Assembly: GCA_973895155.1 (NCBI GenBank)
Contig: OZ316894.1
Coordinates: 5,022,001-5,086,000 of the forward strand
Origin: Marsupella aquatica
Taxonomy: Eukaryota; Marchantiophyta
DNA: 64,000 nucleotides
Direction: 5' to 3'
The translations under genes and the position numbers were made by a program. The notes beneath the pieces were generated by a model. It saw nothing but the letters and a program-made list of their open reading frames with translations, was not told the origin of the DNA and did no database searches. Below, piece by piece: positions 62,192-64,000 of the stretch (position 1 is its first letter; each line of letters opens with the position of its first letter).

Positions 62192-62975
62192 TATTGTACA
62201 TTTATATCATAGTGAAATGTATGAGTGTGACACTATCGTCCCTAATGTGGTTGTGCTTGTGGGACAATGTCTGAAGTACACTAATATTAAAGGTCTTCGG
62301 TGTATCTTGTCCCCTTCTTAGTAGTGTATATTGACTCACTATGATCAGATCTGATTTGATCAATCAAGTTTATGTGTCTAGTTAAGACAGTGAATTTCAA
62401 ACTAATGTCATTTTGGAGAATCATGCAAGACTTCTATCATTTAATTAACTGTGTAAATTTCTCTATATTATATTTTGGAATTTTTTGTACTAGAGGATTT
62501 GCAATAGGAGTTGCTAGACAAAATGGTGCCATTTATGTGTGTGGTTTGCTTTGTCTAAGTTAGGCTCTTCAATATAAATCTAAGAGTTCGCAGTCAAACA
62601 AAATATATTGGTTGTGTTTTCTTGCTAATGAATAATAGTTCCACATTTTCTTCACATTCCAGTAGGTTATGGGCCATTACCAGAGCTCATCTCCTTCGGT
62701 ACGTGTAAGAAATGTATATCAAATTCACAAGCCTTTTGGATATTGACCTCCATTTTGCATTACTTGCATACATCCCTAATGTCAATGTGATTGTGTATAT
62801 TCACTCTTTTAGGTGAACATTGTTGATCGGTGTCATAGAAATATCTTATTTATATTTATTAAAATGATCACTTGAGATAAAATAATGAAATAGGGGAGGC
62901 TGTGGCCACTGGACTCTGAAAATTGATGAAGTAATTACAATGACAGGAATTCTTCAGACCAAATTAATGTGTATA

Positions 62976-63029
62976 TAGTGCAGTGGTACCGACCTTCTGT
63001 TGGGACTGGCAGGTTGGGAGTTTGAGCCC
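62976..63029 (+). other. tRNA-like internal promoter boxes (second SINE candidate)
   Basis: An A-box-like TAGTGCAGTGGTA (62976-62988) and a B-box-like GAGTTTGAGCCC (about 63018-63029) are separated by about 30 bases, with the GGTTGGGAG lead-in common in plant SINEs. Not a functional tRNA. The downstream purine-rich stretch (63055-63105) could belong to the element, but its end is not visible. Confidence 0.4.
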
Positions 63030-63105
63030 TGTAATCAACTCCTTTCATCAAGATGATGGGGAAAATCATGGAAGGGAAGGCAGAGAAAGAATGAAGAAAA
63101 AAATA

Positions 63106-64000
63106 TGGGACTCAATTTAGTTCAATGGTCAGAATAAGGAAGATACATGGGAGTCTCAATTAAATTTAAAACGGATGGAATAACAAGAATGTGCCATATG
63201 AAAACAGATAGCCCCTCATAGTCTAAAATGATCGCTCCTCATAGGCTAAAAGTAAATGAAAAAAGAGACTGAAATTGAGCTGCGCCATATGTTTTCTTTT
63301 GGGCGCAAGATTAATTACCGCTGCTAAGGGGTCATTGTGGCATGCGAGGACACGGTAAAAATTTCCTCACATGAGCAATTTTTTAATCACATGACCCCTA
63401 TTTTTCTGTATACAACTGTCTTGCTAACAGCAACCTGGTTGGTAACATCCATTTGATGTGTGACTCCTATTTTGGCTAGCAAACTTGCTAGCCATCTGGG
63501 GTCTTAAAAAACACTAAAATTATAAAAGGCAGCAAAAATCAAAAGAAATTATAATCATTAGTGACTAGCTAACAACACTCTACTCACAAAATTACTGTTT
63601 GCTAGCATTAATATACCTCACGCACTATACAATACCTCCCTTAGCGTTTATTTCTTCCATTTGTTTCTAGGATTAATGGCTGTATTTTGGACAATTCTTG
63701 TAGATTCTTTTTCGGATTTGATTTTGTTTGGACATGTTCATGATATTTTTGCCAGGAGATGAGGAGACTGTGTCACTATAGGGAATGTAAATCGTACTCG
63801 AGTACACTCTTGTGGCCGCCCTAAATTGAGCCCCCTAGGAAATCCCCCTAACCCTCCTCCTCAAACACCAGTGAACATCACAAGGTGTGCCTAAACCCTC
63901 CCTAACCCCTCCACCTGCTTGGCCAACCCAACCACCCCAGGCGATGTCGATGAGAGGGGAGGATTGGAAATTGAGCAGCAAGCATGTGTGAGCGGGAGAC
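63106..64000. other. No gene recognised at the right edge
   Basis: AT-rich DNA with a 20-base interrupted palindrome at 63474-63493 (9-base arms GGCTAGCAA). From 63800 the composition becomes C-rich, but no frame is recognisable before the window ends. Confidence 0.4.

Noticed and set aside
62976-63029. Possible functional tRNA gene
   Set aside because: The A and B boxes are tRNA-like, but the acceptor and anticodon stems do not pair convincingly.
63474-63493. Interrupted palindrome GGCTAGCAA-AC-TTGCTAGCC
   Set aside because: Short, with no related structure nearby; could be chance.

Overview
The window is nuclear DNA of a land plant. Four genes have GT-AG introns of plant type, and the products are plant families: a plastid lipocalin, a P-class PPR protein, a plastid NTF2-like protein, VPS45 and a C-type CDK. 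The pointer to lineage is a broken immune-receptor gene of the layout alpha/beta-hydrolase - NB-ARC - LRR (the HNL class). As far as is known, that class is confined to bryophytes and other non-seed plants. A moss, liverwort or lycophyte is therefore the best guess; the sequence alone does not settle which.

Layout. 1-6.4 kb: no gene found; a TGCATAAGTG-type repeat field, a 74-nt near-perfect hairpin and an old 0.4-kb duplication. 6.5-9.0 kb (minus): plastid lipocalin (LCNP/CHL type), four exons. 10.4-10.8 kb: 18-19 bp minisatellite. 11-15 kb: AT-rich, probably transposon-derived. 16.3-18.0 kb (plus): intronless PPR gene. 19.3-22.2 kb: dense non-coding repeats, with two hairpins, an 87-bp triple repeat, an inverted-repeat element with AATTAGTGTTA sub-repeats and a 171-bp duplication. 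23.1-26.4 kb (plus): HNL pseudogene. 32.3-34.7 kb (plus): five-exon NTF2/SnoaL-like plastid protein. 36.1-40.6 kb (minus): complete 13-exon VPS45. 44.9-45.9 kb: two tandem arrays (31 bp and about 102 bp). 46.6-50.2 kb (plus): complete 11-exon CDKC kinase. 50.2-64 kb: no intact gene; a GC-rich repetitive stretch, two tRNA-like (SINE-like) boxes, three copies of a hAT-like MITE (two with 8-bp target duplications) and an intronless, broken amino-acid permease copy.

The intact genes are unrelated housekeeping genes: photoprotection in the thylakoid lumen (lipocalin), organelle RNA processing (PPR), endosomal/vacuolar membrane fusion (VPS45) and transcription elongation (CDKC). There is no operon-like logic. 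The more novel content is the decayed HNL receptor, whose hydrolase head is still open, together with the MITE families, the hairpins and the arrays upstream of CDKC. Exon borders were worked out by hand from reading frame, GT-AG sites and family conservation. They need transcript evidence.
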